Below are positions 7,105 to 13,895 of a DNA stretch of 17,301 bases, in pieces. The notes below the pieces were generated by a model that saw only the letters and a program-made list of their open reading frames with translations, did not search any database and was not told the origin of the DNA. The position numbers and the translations under genes are program-made. Positions within the stretch are counted from its first letter, which is position 1. The number at the start of each line of letters is the position of its first letter. This stretch comes from Actinomyces sp. (GTDB lineage Bacteria; Actinomycetota; Actinomycetes; Actinomycetales; Actinomycetaceae): positions 1 through 17,301 of the forward strand of contig DUQT01000120.1 of NCBI GenBank assembly GCA_012837655.1, read 5' to 3'.

Positions 7105-7794
7105 CGGGTAGCCGGGGTTCGGAGGTTGCGGCGTATTGACGGGCCCGGTTTGGTTTTGGGCTTTCGCGATGAGTTTGCGTTCGCGTTTCTCACAGTAAAA
7201 CGCTGCGAGCGCACCGAACAGGAATCCGCCCAGGTGTCCCTGCCAAGACATTGAGCCGTTAGGGATGAATCCGGCAACGATCGTGTACCAGTATGACCAC
7301 AGCAGGACGACTGCGACTACTAGGCGTATGAGTTTGTGGGTCAAGGTCTTCTCGGCAATCACCACGGCCAGTAGGTACCCGAAGTAGCCGAACACGATGC
7401 CGGACGCTCCCCCGGTAACCACGTTCCGGCTGACAAACGTAGCGAAAAGACCCAGCCCGAACATGGACGCGACGGTCACTACAAACCATCGTCGAAAACC
7501 TTCCATGCCAACAATCAGGCCCAGAATCAGCAAGAACACCGAGTTACCCAGAATGTGGTCAAAATCCACGTGGACGAAGTTTGCGGTTATCCATGTCCAC
7601 GGACGGCTCAAGTTGCCGGCTTCCACACCGAATGCGTAGAAAACTTTGGGTCCGAAAACCATCTGGATTCCGAACACGACCCACATTGATGCAAGTAACA
7701 GCAGTGGAGGGATAGCCCTGCTCACTACCGTTCCCGCAGCTTTGCGCCCTCTTTGCCCGATCGAAGGTTCGGGTCCATTTACGCTATATGCCAT
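7096..7794 (-). CDS. Rhomboid-family intramembrane serine protease
   Basis: The 232-residue membrane protein would cleave transmembrane segments of other proteins inside the bilayer. Six hydrophobic segments span ~27-205. The catalytic dyad is visible: the nucleophile Ser in TGGASGIVFG (S131, rhomboid GxSG motif) and the His in QGHLGGFLFGALAA (H187). The conserved WTWITANFVHVDFDHILGN loop and first-helix region fit a GlpG-type core. N- and C-terminal tails are soluble; the last ~25 residues are Pro/Asn-rich. The ATG at 7794 overlaps the cysS 3' end by 16 bases with GGAG just upstream, so the two genes are translationally coupled. Substrates are unknown. Confidence 0.92.
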   Translation of the reverse strand: MAYSVNGPEPSIGQRGRKAAGTVVSRAIPPLLLLASMWVVFGIQMVFGPKVFYAFGVEAGNLSRPWTWITANFVHVDFDHILGNSVFLLILGLIVGMEGFRRWFVVTVASMFGLGLFATFVSRNVVTGGASGIVFGYFGYLLAVVIAEKTLTHKLIRLVVAVVLLWSYWYTIVAGFIPNGSMSWQGHLGGFLFGALAAFYCEKRERKLIAKAQNQTGPVNTPQPPNPGYPRY

Positions 7795-9212
7795 CTAACT
7801 CCGTCCGCGCTGTCTTCCACCACAATGCCCGCGGCGGAAAGCTGGTCGCGAATTGCATCTGCGCGCGGCCAGTCCTTCTCGGCACGCGCCTTTGTACGTT
7901 CTTCAATAAGCGCACTGACCAGTGCATCCAGTGCGGCGTCCTTTCCAGAATCGTCGCCTTCCGCCGTTGACCACTGTTGTGAAGCAGGATCGAGGCCGAG
8001 GACGCTCATCATCGCGCGAACATCCAGCAGTGCATCTCGAACAGCGGGCTCGTCACCATCAGTGATCGCCTGGTTGCCAGCCTTCAAACGCTCGTACACA
8101 ACAGCCATACCGCCGGCCACATTCAGATCATCATCCAAAGCTTCCGCGAAAGCTTGCGGAACGGGGTGGCTAGCCACGTCCTCGTCGGTGAAAGAACCAC
8201 TGATTTCGGATGCGCGCGTTACGAAACCGGCGATGCGGTCCCACGCGGCGGCGGCGTTTTCGATGGTTTCTTCGCTGTATTCGACGGTCGAGCGGTGGTG
8301 GACGGTGCCCAGTGCGAAGCGCAGGACTTGGGCGGGGACGCGTTCCAAAATGTCGGCGACAACCAGGGAGTTGCCGAGCGACTTCGACATCTTTTCGCCC
8401 TTCATGGTGACCCACGCGTTGTGGACCCACAGGTTCGCGAAGCCCCAGCCGGCTCCGTGGGACTGGGCTTGTTCGTTTTCGTGGTGCGGGAAGCGCAGGT
8501 CGATTCCGCCGCCGTGAATGTCGAACGTTTCGCCGAGGTAGCGGTGCGACATCGCGGAGCATTCCAGGTGCCATCCCGGGCGGCCCGCTCCCCACGGGGA
8601 CTTCCACGACGCGGTTTCAGGTTCGGTTGGTTTTGCGGCTTTCCACAGGGCGAAGTCGCGCGGGTCGCGTTTGCCGGCTTCGACGTTGCTGTCGATTTGG
8701 GATTCGTCCTCGGTGGTGCGCATCTGGGTCAGATCTTGGTGGGTTAGTGACCCGTAATCTTCCAGGGAATGCACGTCAAAGTAGACGTTGCCAGCACCGT
8801 CGTCGTAGGCGTGGCCGCGCTCGATGAGGCGTTCAACTAGCGCGATCTGGTCGAGCACATGCGCGGTCGCGCGCGGCTCAAACGTTGGCGGTAGCAGCCC
8901 GAGCGCGTCGTAGGCCTGCGCGAACTCGCGCTCAAATTTGGATGCCCACGCCCACCAGTCTTCCCCGGCCTCCGCAGATTTGTTCAGAATCTTGTCATCA
9001 ATATCCGTGATGTTGCGGATGTACTTGACCTTCAGGCCGTTGCGGCGCAACCAGCGGATCAAAGTGTCAAACGCGACAGCGGACCGTAAATGCCCAATGT
9101 GTGGGCTTCCCTGCACCGTGGCGCCACATAGGTAGATGCCAACCTCGCCCTCGTTCACGGGTTTTAGGGGTTGAAGCTTGCGCGTTTTCGTGTCGTAAAG
9201 ATGAAGATTCAC
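7779..9212 (-). CDS. cysS: Cysteine--tRNA ligase
   Basis: CysS charges tRNA-Cys with cysteine in the cytoplasm. It is a class I synthetase of 477 residues, near the usual length. The HIGH motif is in GSPHIGHLRS (38-41) and KMSKS is at 274-278. The zinc-binding site that selects cysteine is visible as C29 (YLCG), C218 (LECSAM) and the HHENE cluster (~243-247). The C-terminal DALR-type helical and tRNA-binding regions follow. It lacks features of MshC, the mycothiol ligase relative. The start is GTG at 9212; no ribosome-binding site is seen, but TAGGCT lies 6 bases before the GTG, fitting a leaderless transcript. The gene is head to head with ispF across 228 bases. Confidence 0.97.
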   Translation of the reverse strand: MNLHLYDTKTRKLQPLKPVNEGEVGIYLCGATVQGSPHIGHLRSAVAFDTLIRWLRRNGLKVKYIRNITDIDDKILNKSAEAGEDWWAWASKFEREFAQAYDALGLLPPTFEPRATAHVLDQIALVERLIERGHAYDDGAGNVYFDVHSLEDYGSLTHQDLTQMRTTEDESQIDSNVEAGKRDPRDFALWKAAKPTEPETASWKSPWGAGRPGWHLECSAMSHRYLGETFDIHGGGIDLRFPHHENEQAQSHGAGWGFANLWVHNAWVTMKGEKMSKSLGNSLVVADILERVPAQVLRFALGTVHHRSTVEYSEETIENAAAAWDRIAGFVTRASEISGSFTDEDVASHPVPQAFAEALDDDLNVAGGMAVVYERLKAGNQAITDGDEPAVRDALLDVRAMMSVLGLDPASQQWSTAEGDDSGKDAALDALVSALIEERTKARAEKDWPRADAIRDQLSAAGIVVEDSADGVRWHIA

Positions 9213-9218
9213 GCATCT

Positions 9219-9224
9219 AGCCTA
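9219..9224 (-). promoter_or_regulatory. Candidate -10 box for leaderless cysS mRNA
   Basis: TAGGCT (minus strand) fits the actinobacterial TANNNT pattern and stands 6 bases before the GTG start, so transcription would begin at the start codon. No convincing -35 is seen. A second TANNNT match, TAACAT (9227-9232), is an alternative. Confidence 0.4.
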
Positions 9225-9292
9225 CGATGTTATCCATTTGAGTGACAGATCGATCTCACGGCGATGCGTTCCAAACGGCGCCAATTCATCCT

Positions 9293-9310
9293 CGAGGGCG
9301 AGGCTGGGCG
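9293..9310. repeat. 18-bp direct repeat in cysS-ispF gap, copy 1
   Basis: CGAGGGCGAGGCTGGGCG occurs here and again at 9381-9398, an 88-base offset. Both copies lie in the divergent intergenic region. Its first bases resemble the left arm of the inverted repeat at 4921 (CGAGGGCGGGG), which may be chance. Confidence 0.8.
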
Positions 9311-9380
9311 CGCAATCGATGACGGCTCGACCGCGAATTTGACCTCCGCGCCTGGGGACAAACCGCGAAGTAGTGCCACC

Positions 9381-9398
9381 CGAGGGCGAGGCTGGGCG
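9381..9398. repeat. 18-bp direct repeat in cysS-ispF gap, copy 2
   Basis: This is an exact copy of 9293-9310, lying immediately upstream of the ispF promoter palindrome. It may be a regulatory site or a trace of a local duplication. Confidence 0.8.
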
Positions 9399-9406
9399 AG
9401 CATAGG

Positions 9407-9433
9407 CTTGCCGCACGGCAAGAAAGTTATGCT
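9407..9433 (+). promoter_or_regulatory. ispF promoter with palindromic operator
   Basis: A perfect palindrome CTTGCCG-CA-CGGCAAG (9407-9422) is followed by TATGCT (9428-9433), a TANNNT -10 box. The ATG at 9441 starts 7 bases after the -10, the expected distance for a transcription start on the A of the start codon. The palindrome would cover about -34 to -19, between or over the -35 and -10, so a dimeric regulator could bind there. Confidence 0.5.
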
Positions 9434-9440
9434 AAATGGC

Positions 9441-10142
9441 ATGACGACTAAAGCTTTTGACGATTCGGCTCCCGCAGGATCCGCCGCGCACGAAGACTCT
9501 GCTACGACCGCGGGCTCCGAGGCAGACGCAGGTTCCCCCGCCGGACTCGAGCCTTCCGCGAACGCAGGCGCTAAAACTGATGCAGGTGCTGACACGAACG
9601 CAGGCACAGATACGAATGCAGATGCTGAAATGAACGCTCAATCGCACGCAGTGCCGGTCCCGCAGTTTCGCACGGGGATTGGGTTTGACACGCATGCTTT
9701 CGCGGAGCCGGACTCGGGACGCAAGATGATGATGGCGTGCCTGGAATGGCCAGGCGAAGTGGGGTTGGAAGGCCACTCGGACGCCGACGTTGCCGCACAC
9801 ACGTGCTGCGATGCACTGCTGGCGGCTGCAGGTCTGGGAGACCTCGGCACCAACTTCGGCACCTCCCGCCCCGAATGGGCAGGCGCACCCGGCGAGGCCC
9901 TCATGCGCGAAACCGTCCGCCTGGTCAACGAAGCCGGCTACGAAATCGTCAACGTTTCCGTCCAAATCATCGGGGAGCGCCCCCGCATCGGCAAGCGCCG
10001 TTCCGAAGCTGAAGTGCGCATGTCCGAGATCCTTGGCGCGCCCGTCAACCTTGCGGCGTCAACTACCGACAAGCTCGGTTTTGCAGGAAGGTCCGAGGGC
10101 ATGGCTGGCATCGGCTCCGCGCTAGTCGTCAAGAAAAACTAA
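9441..10142 (+). CDS. ispF: 2-C-methyl-D-erythritol 2,4-cyclodiphosphate synthase with N-terminal extension
   Basis: IspF cyclises CDP-methylerythritol 2-phosphate to MEcPP in the MEP isoprenoid pathway. The enzyme core (~78-233) has metal ligands D83 and H85 in GIGFDTHAF and H112 in LEGHSDADV, then NVSVQIIGERPRI and STTDKLGFAGRSEG, all family hallmarks. The core has normal length. Unusually, ~77 Ala/Asp/Thr/Asn-rich residues precede it, partly coded by an 18-bp tandem repeat; this part is predicted by composition to be disordered. The start at 9441 is chosen from the -10 box. ATG 9429 and 9264 are in frame, but 9429 overlaps the -10 box and 9264 has no support. The gene is reversed relative to ispD and cysS. 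In some bacteria IspD and IspF are fused; here they are separate. Confidence 0.93.
   Translation: MTTKAFDDSAPAGSAAHEDSATTAGSEADAGSPAGLEPSANAGAKTDAGADTNAGTDTNADAEMNAQSHAVPVPQFRTGIGFDTHAFAEPDSGRKMMMACLEWPGEVGLEGHSDADVAAHTCCDALLAAAGLGDLGTNFGTSRPEWAGAPGEALMRETVRLVNEAGYEIVNVSVQIIGERPRIGKRRSEAEVRMSEILGAPVNLAASTTDKLGFAGRSEGMAGIGSALVVKKN
9573..9644 (+). repeat. Degenerate 18-bp tandem repeat inside ispF
   Basis: Four 18-base units (9573-9590, 9591-9608, 9609-9626, 9627-9644) code for hexapeptides KTDAGA, DTNAGT, DTNADA and EMNAQS. Units 2 and 3 are most alike (GACACGAACGCAGGCACA and GATACGAATGCAGATGCT); the last has decayed. Differences are mainly transitions. The array makes up part of the N-terminal extension. 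Confidence 0.65.
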
Positions 10143-10154
10143 GGTCGCGCGACC
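10143..10154. repeat. 12-bp palindrome after ispF
   Basis: GGTCGCGCGACC begins on the base after the ispF stop codon. Its core TCGCGCGA recurs at 10204-10211. It is a perfect palindrome but too short-looped for a normal terminator hairpin. Confidence 0.5.
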
Positions 10155-10269
10155 AATCCGCGACGCGATTTACCTGCCAACCCCTGTGGCGAACGCGGTA
10201 GTGTCGCGCGATCGTTGCAAAACGGGGGTTGTCCCCAAGTGCGACTGTTTTCCGGCCAGTCGTCACCGG

Positions 10270-10326
10270 CTTACCTGACTCCGAGCAGCTTACCTTGTTC
10301 CGAGTAACTCACCTTGCTCCGAGCGG
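10270..10326. repeat. Three tandem 19-bp repeats at the MFS 3' end
   Basis: The copies are 10270-10288, 10289-10307 and 10308-10326; the plus-strand units are CTTACCTGACTCCGAGCAG, CTTACCTTGTTCCGAGTAA and CTCACCTTGCTCCGAGCGG. The third copy contains the last codons and TGA stop of the minus-strand MFS gene; the others lie past the stop. They look like a tandem duplication of the gene's end that has diverged. Confidence 0.75.
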
Positions 10327-11559
10327 TTTCACGCGCTTGAGCATGATCAGCACGCCGAGCAACATGAACAGCAGAACACCGGCCATTAGAACCACTCCGG
10401 GCCACTGTTTCCAGGTCCAGAATGTGCCCGCGAGCGCTCCGAAAACTGAGGATCCCACGTAGTAGAAGAACATGTAGCCAGACGACGCCTGCCCGGTAGC
10501 ACCAACGCCAGCGCGGGCGCGCGCCGCAACCCATCCGGATGCAACACCGTGGGTGGCAAAGAAGCCAGCCGTGAAAATAGCCAGGCCAATGATGATCGCC
10601 CAGATCGGGGTGGCCAAAGTAATCAGCAGACCCGTAATCATGACAGACGCGGTCATGGGCGCGACCTTGCGCTGCCCCAACTTTTGAGCCATCTTGCCCG
10701 CAAAAGCTGAAGCATACGACCCCAGAGCGTAGACAATGAAGATCAGCCCGACCACGCCAACGGAGTAGCCGTAGGGCGGTGCTTCCAGGCGGAATCCCAT
10801 GATGTTGAAGACTCCAACGAAGGATCCCATGCCGGCCGCGGCTACGAAGAATAGGCCTAGCAAAACCTTGTCGTGCAAGATCGCGGACGTTTGTTCAGCC
10901 AGGTGTCGCAACCCTGATTCACCGGGCACAAATCCGCGAGATCGCGGCAACCACAGCCACACAGCTATCGCACACATAAGCGCGATAGCACCCATGCCAA
11001 TCAGGCCGCCGCGCCAACCGACCAGTTCAGCAAGTCCGGAAACTCCCAGGCGTCCGGTCATACCGCCCAAAGCGGTGCCGCCAATGTACAAACCGGCGGC
11101 TCTTGCCTGCGCGGAGTCATGCACTTCCTCCGCCAAATAAGCCATCGCCACAGCGGGTAGCCCCGCCACAGAGATTCCCTGCAGCAGACGCAGCAACAGC
11201 AATACTTCCCACGACGGCGCTAATCCAACGCCGATCGCCACCAGCCCCGCCGTAAACAGAGAAGCAAAAATTATTCGAGTCCTACCACGAACCTCAGACA
11301 GCGGCCCAACAACAAGCAGTGCGACCGCGAGGCCGAGCGTGGACACGGAGACGGACAGCGCCGCCTGGTCTGGACGCAACCCAAAGTGAGCACCAATCTG
11401 TGGGAGTACCGGTTGCGTGTCGTACAGGAGCGCAAACGTTGCCAGCCCCGCCAAGAACAGGCTTATAGAAATCCGTCGGTACTCTGGGCTTCCCAGCTCG
11501 TACCCTTCGAATTCTCTAGGTGACTCCTCGTTTGGGTCAGACGCCCCTGTCCGGCTCAC
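10309..11559 (-). CDS. MFS transporter, YnfM-like drug/sugar efflux type
   Basis: The 416-residue protein has twelve predicted membrane segments. An N-terminal acidic tail (1-27) precedes the first helix, ISISLFLAGLATFALLYDTQPVLPQI, whose LYDTQP sequence is typical of YnfM/arabinose-efflux-type permeases. The MFS loop 2-3 motif appears as GPLSEVRGRTRII (usual GxLaDrxGrkr). The final helix is followed by LKRVKPLGAR. It starts with GTG at 11559, 8 bases after the UMF1-type gene stop, so both form an operon. GAGG lies 13 bases upstream of the start, rather far. The substrate is not predictable. Tandem repeats mark its 3' end. Confidence 0.88.
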   Translation of the reverse strand: MSRTGASDPNEESPREFEGYELGSPEYRRISISLFLAGLATFALLYDTQPVLPQIGAHFGLRPDQAALSVSVSTLGLAVALLVVGPLSEVRGRTRIIFASLFTAGLVAIGVGLAPSWEVLLLLRLLQGISVAGLPAVAMAYLAEEVHDSAQARAAGLYIGGTALGGMTGRLGVSGLAELVGWRGGLIGMGAIALMCAIAVWLWLPRSRGFVPGESGLRHLAEQTSAILHDKVLLGLFFVAAAGMGSFVGVFNIMGFRLEAPPYGYSVGVVGLIFIVYALGSYASAFAGKMAQKLGQRKVAPMTASVMITGLLITLATPIWAIIIGLAIFTAGFFATHGVASGWVAARARAGVGATGQASSGYMFFYYVGSSVFGALAGTFWTWKQWPGVVLMAGVLLFMLLGVLIMLKRVKPLGAR

Positions 11560-11567
11560 TGGCTAAA

Positions 11568-12965
11568 TCATTCCTCGAATGTGTCTAGGTGAGCCTTCTC
11601 CGCCTTCACGGGAATAATCAGTATCAGACCCACCAAAAGGATTAGGGTGATGCCCAGAATACCCCAGTACTGAGACGAGGCTCCTTCGGGGACAAAATAT
11701 GAACCAAGGCGCACCGATAGTCCAAACATCATCGGAGCAAGGAACGAAACTGCGCGACCGGTCGTGGCGTACAGTCCGAAAACTTCGCCCTCGCGACCTT
11801 CTGGAATGACGCGCGCCAGGAATGAACGTGACGCTGACTGCGCAGGTCCAACAAAGACTGTCAGGATCAGGCCTAGAACCCAGAAAACTCCGGTGCCTGC
11901 ATCGTGGAAGATGAAGATCAAAATGCCGTCTATGGACATCGCGATCAGTGAGATCATGATGACCTTCTTCGGGCCAATCTTGTCGTCAAGCGCGCCGAAA
12001 GTAATCGTTGCAATACCTGCGACGATGTTTGCGACGACGCCGAAAATCAGCACGTCTCCTGCAGAGAATCCGAACGTTCCCGCGGCAATAATCGCGCCGA
12101 ACGTGAATACGCCCGCCAGGCCGTCACGGAAAACAGCTGATGCAATAAGGAAGAACACGGTGTGCGGCGCCGAGTTCCACAGGCGCTTGATCGTGCCCCA
12201 CAGCAGCTTGTAGGAGTCGATGATGGTCTCGCGTTCCGCGTGCTCCGCGCCGGCAACCTTACGGCCAGGCACTGCGAACAGCACGGGGATCGCGGATAGT
12301 CCAAACCACGCGGCCGCGAAAAGCATCGCCACGCGGATGTTTAGGCCGTCTTCGCTTGTGACTCCGAACCAGCCCACCTCTGGGGAAATGAACCCGACAA
12401 ACAGGATCAGTAGCAGGATGATTCCACCCACGTACCCCGATCCCCATCCCAGTCCGGAAATGCGACCCATCGTCTTAGGCGTTGAAATCCGGCCCAGCAT
12501 CGCGTTGTAGTTAACGGATGCGAACTCAAAGAAAACATTTCCGAGGCCGAGCAGCGCGATACCTAGCCACAGCGCTCCCATGGGGCCAAGCGGCGATTCG
12601 GGCCGCACAAAGAACATCATGCCGGTCAGGATCACGACCGCGAAGGTGTTGACTCCGAGCCAGAATGTGCCCTTGCCTTTGCGGTCTGCGCGCTGGCCGG
12701 TAATGGGGGCCATCAGGGCGATCGCGAATCCTGCGATCATTAGGCCTAGGCTGAGGGCCTCCGATGAGGTGTCCTTATCAGCAAACAACCCTGACGTTAG
12801 ATACACGGAGAACACGAACGTCGTGGCGACCGCGTTAAAAGCTGCTGAGCCCCAGTCCCACAGGGACCAGGCGATTACTGTCTTATTGAGGATGTCGTGC
12901 TTCTTGGGTGCTTCCATTTTTGGGTCACCGGGCGCGACTGGTTTTTGCGAGGGATTGATAGTCAC
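11568..12965 (-). CDS. MFS transporter, UMF1 (Atg22-like) family
   Basis: The 465-residue membrane protein has about twelve segments. It carries the UMF1 opening motif (VIAWSLWDWGSAAFNAV, compare AWALYDWANSAF) and APITGQRADRKGKG in loop 2-3. NVFFEFASVNYNAML and GRISGLGWGSGYVGGI are further family signatures. UMF1 proteins resemble yeast Atg22, a vacuolar amino-acid effluxer; bacterial substrates are largely unknown. The GTG at 12965 is preferred because TACAGT stands 7 bases before it and GCGACA 18 bases further up, giving a leaderless mRNA. A GTG at 12989 would add eight residues and lies upstream of that -10. The second MFS gene follows 8 bases after the stop. Neither gene belongs to the MEP cluster around it. 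Confidence 0.88.
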   Translation of the reverse strand: MTINPSQKPVAPGDPKMEAPKKHDILNKTVIAWSLWDWGSAAFNAVATTFVFSVYLTSGLFADKDTSSEALSLGLMIAGFAIALMAPITGQRADRKGKGTFWLGVNTFAVVILTGMMFFVRPESPLGPMGALWLGIALLGLGNVFFEFASVNYNAMLGRISTPKTMGRISGLGWGSGYVGGIILLLILFVGFISPEVGWFGVTSEDGLNIRVAMLFAAAWFGLSAIPVLFAVPGRKVAGAEHAERETIIDSYKLLWGTIKRLWNSAPHTVFFLIASAVFRDGLAGVFTFGAIIAAGTFGFSAGDVLIFGVVANIVAGIATITFGALDDKIGPKKVIMISLIAMSIDGILIFIFHDAGTGVFWVLGLILTVFVGPAQSASRSFLARVIPEGREGEVFGLYATTGRAVSFLAPMMFGLSVRLGSYFVPEGASSQYWGILGITLILLVGLILIIPVKAEKAHLDTFEE

Positions 12966-12972
12966 GTAATCG

Positions 12973-13002
12973 ACTGTAACCCGTAACACCGCGAAATGTC
13001 GC
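12973..13002 (-). promoter_or_regulatory. Promoter for the two MFS genes (leaderless)
   Basis: On the minus strand GCGACA (13002-12997) and TACAGT (12978-12973) are 18 bases apart, and the GTG at 12965 begins 7 bases after the -10. The same GCGACA -35 appears in the phoU promoter. Confidence 0.5.
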
Positions 13003-13051
13003 TATCCGCCCTCTATTTGGGCGATTACGCCACCGCGCGGACACCTTGACG

Positions 13052-13819
13052 CTACTGTTCGGCCCTCAAGTCGTCACGTTTCAGTAGTTCGCTTGCAATA
13101 ATCATGTCCAGTTTGGTCGTGATCTTCAAAGACATTTCCGACCCGAGCGTCAAGTACACATCCCCGCCCAGTTGTTCCACAAGCGCACCGTCGTCCGTTG
13201 CGTCCACACCCGACTCGCGCAGGCGTTTTGCGCCGATTTCGTGGGCTTCCAAGATTGTCGCCCAGTGGAATCCCTGCGGGGTTTGCACCGCCCGCAGTTG
13301 CGCCCGGTCCACCTGTCCGGACACCTTTTCAATTTCGATTCCCGAGGACGTGGCTGACTTGCTGTCCACAATTTTTTGCGTGTCAGTAACAGGAAGTGCG
13401 GGTAAGACAGCTTTGCACCCGTCCAGCAGGGCGTTGATCACGTCCGATATTGCTCGCTTGGGCGTTAAACATCTAGCGGCATCATGAATCAGAATCGGAG
13501 TGGAATCAGTGAGCTCGTAGCCGAGCCGTTTCGCTAAGTTCGGGATTTCTAGGAGCCCGTTGTAAACCGACAGTTGGCGGACAGTGCCACCTGGAACAAC
13601 GCAGACCTCAGGCACGCCCTCGAAGATTTTTTCGAAATCGGAAATCACTTCAACAGGTGCGGTGACTACGATTCCAACGATTTCGGGAAGGACCTGCATT
13701 CCACGCACGGCGCGTTCAACGAGGGTTTCACCGGCCAGTTCCACGAGCGCCTTTGGCATGTCGTAGCCCAGGCGAGTGCCACTTCCGGCGGCGGTCACCA
13801 CTGCGAAAACGGGGTTCAT
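13052..13819 (-). CDS. ispD: 2-C-methyl-D-erythritol 4-phosphate cytidylyltransferase
   Basis: IspD joins CTP and methylerythritol 4-phosphate to give CDP-methylerythritol in the MEP pathway. The protein has 255 residues. The CTP-binding N-terminus reads VTAAGSGTRLGYDMPKAL, with the catalytic Arg/Lys in place (R16, K23). GGTVRQLSVYNGL, ILIHDAARCLTP, PVTDTQKIVD, AVQTPQGFHW, DATDDGALVE and the C-terminal MSLKITTKLDM are the further family motifs. The usual DAARP is DAARC here. The ATG at 13819 follows GGGAAG; an in-frame GTG at 13825 is possible. A longer reading from 13852 would run through a 30-bp palindrome and is rejected. It probably has some read-through from carD despite that palindrome, as no separate promoter is evident. 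Confidence 0.95.
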   Translation of the reverse strand: MNPVFAVVTAAGSGTRLGYDMPKALVELAGETLVERAVRGMQVLPEIVGIVVTAPVEVISDFEKIFEGVPEVCVVPGGTVRQLSVYNGLLEIPNLAKRLGYELTDSTPILIHDAARCLTPKRAISDVINALLDGCKAVLPALPVTDTQKIVDSKSATSSGIEIEKVSGQVDRAQLRAVQTPQGFHWATILEAHEIGAKRLRESGVDATDDGALVEQLGGDVYLTLGSEMSLKITTKLDMIIASELLKRDDLRAEQ

Positions 13820-13839
13820 CGTCACTTCCCTACCTAAAC

Positions 13840-13869
13840 TTTGAGGCCGCACCTAGGTGCGGCCTCAAA
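13840..13869 (-). terminator. Strong hairpin between carD and ispD
   Basis: This is a perfect 30-base palindrome (15-bp arms, TTTGAGGCCGCACCT and its complement), 26 bases after the carD stop. As RNA it gives a GC-rich stem with about a four-base loop and AAA/TTT at the base. Minus-strand RNA continues GTTTAGG, a short U-tract, so it is probably the carD terminator or an attenuator before ispD. Confidence 0.75.
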
Positions 13870-13895
13870 CTATTGAAGTTGGTGTGCCTACTGGC

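Noticed and set aside
7753..8517. 254-codon plus-strand open frame opposite cysS
   Set aside because: It is the antisense of a strongly conserved gene, rich in Ser/Ala/Arg, with no recognisable domain; explained by codon bias of cysS.
9264..9440. Longer ispF start at 9264
   Set aside because: The added residues would come from the promoter palindrome and direct-repeat region; no family similarity; the -10 box supports 9441.
10270..10326. CRISPR array
   Set aside because: The 19-bp units are directly contiguous with no spacers, and one is part of a gene.
13820..13852. Longer ispD start at 13852
   Set aside because: Would translate part of the 30-bp palindrome; conserved sequence begins at the ATG at 13819.
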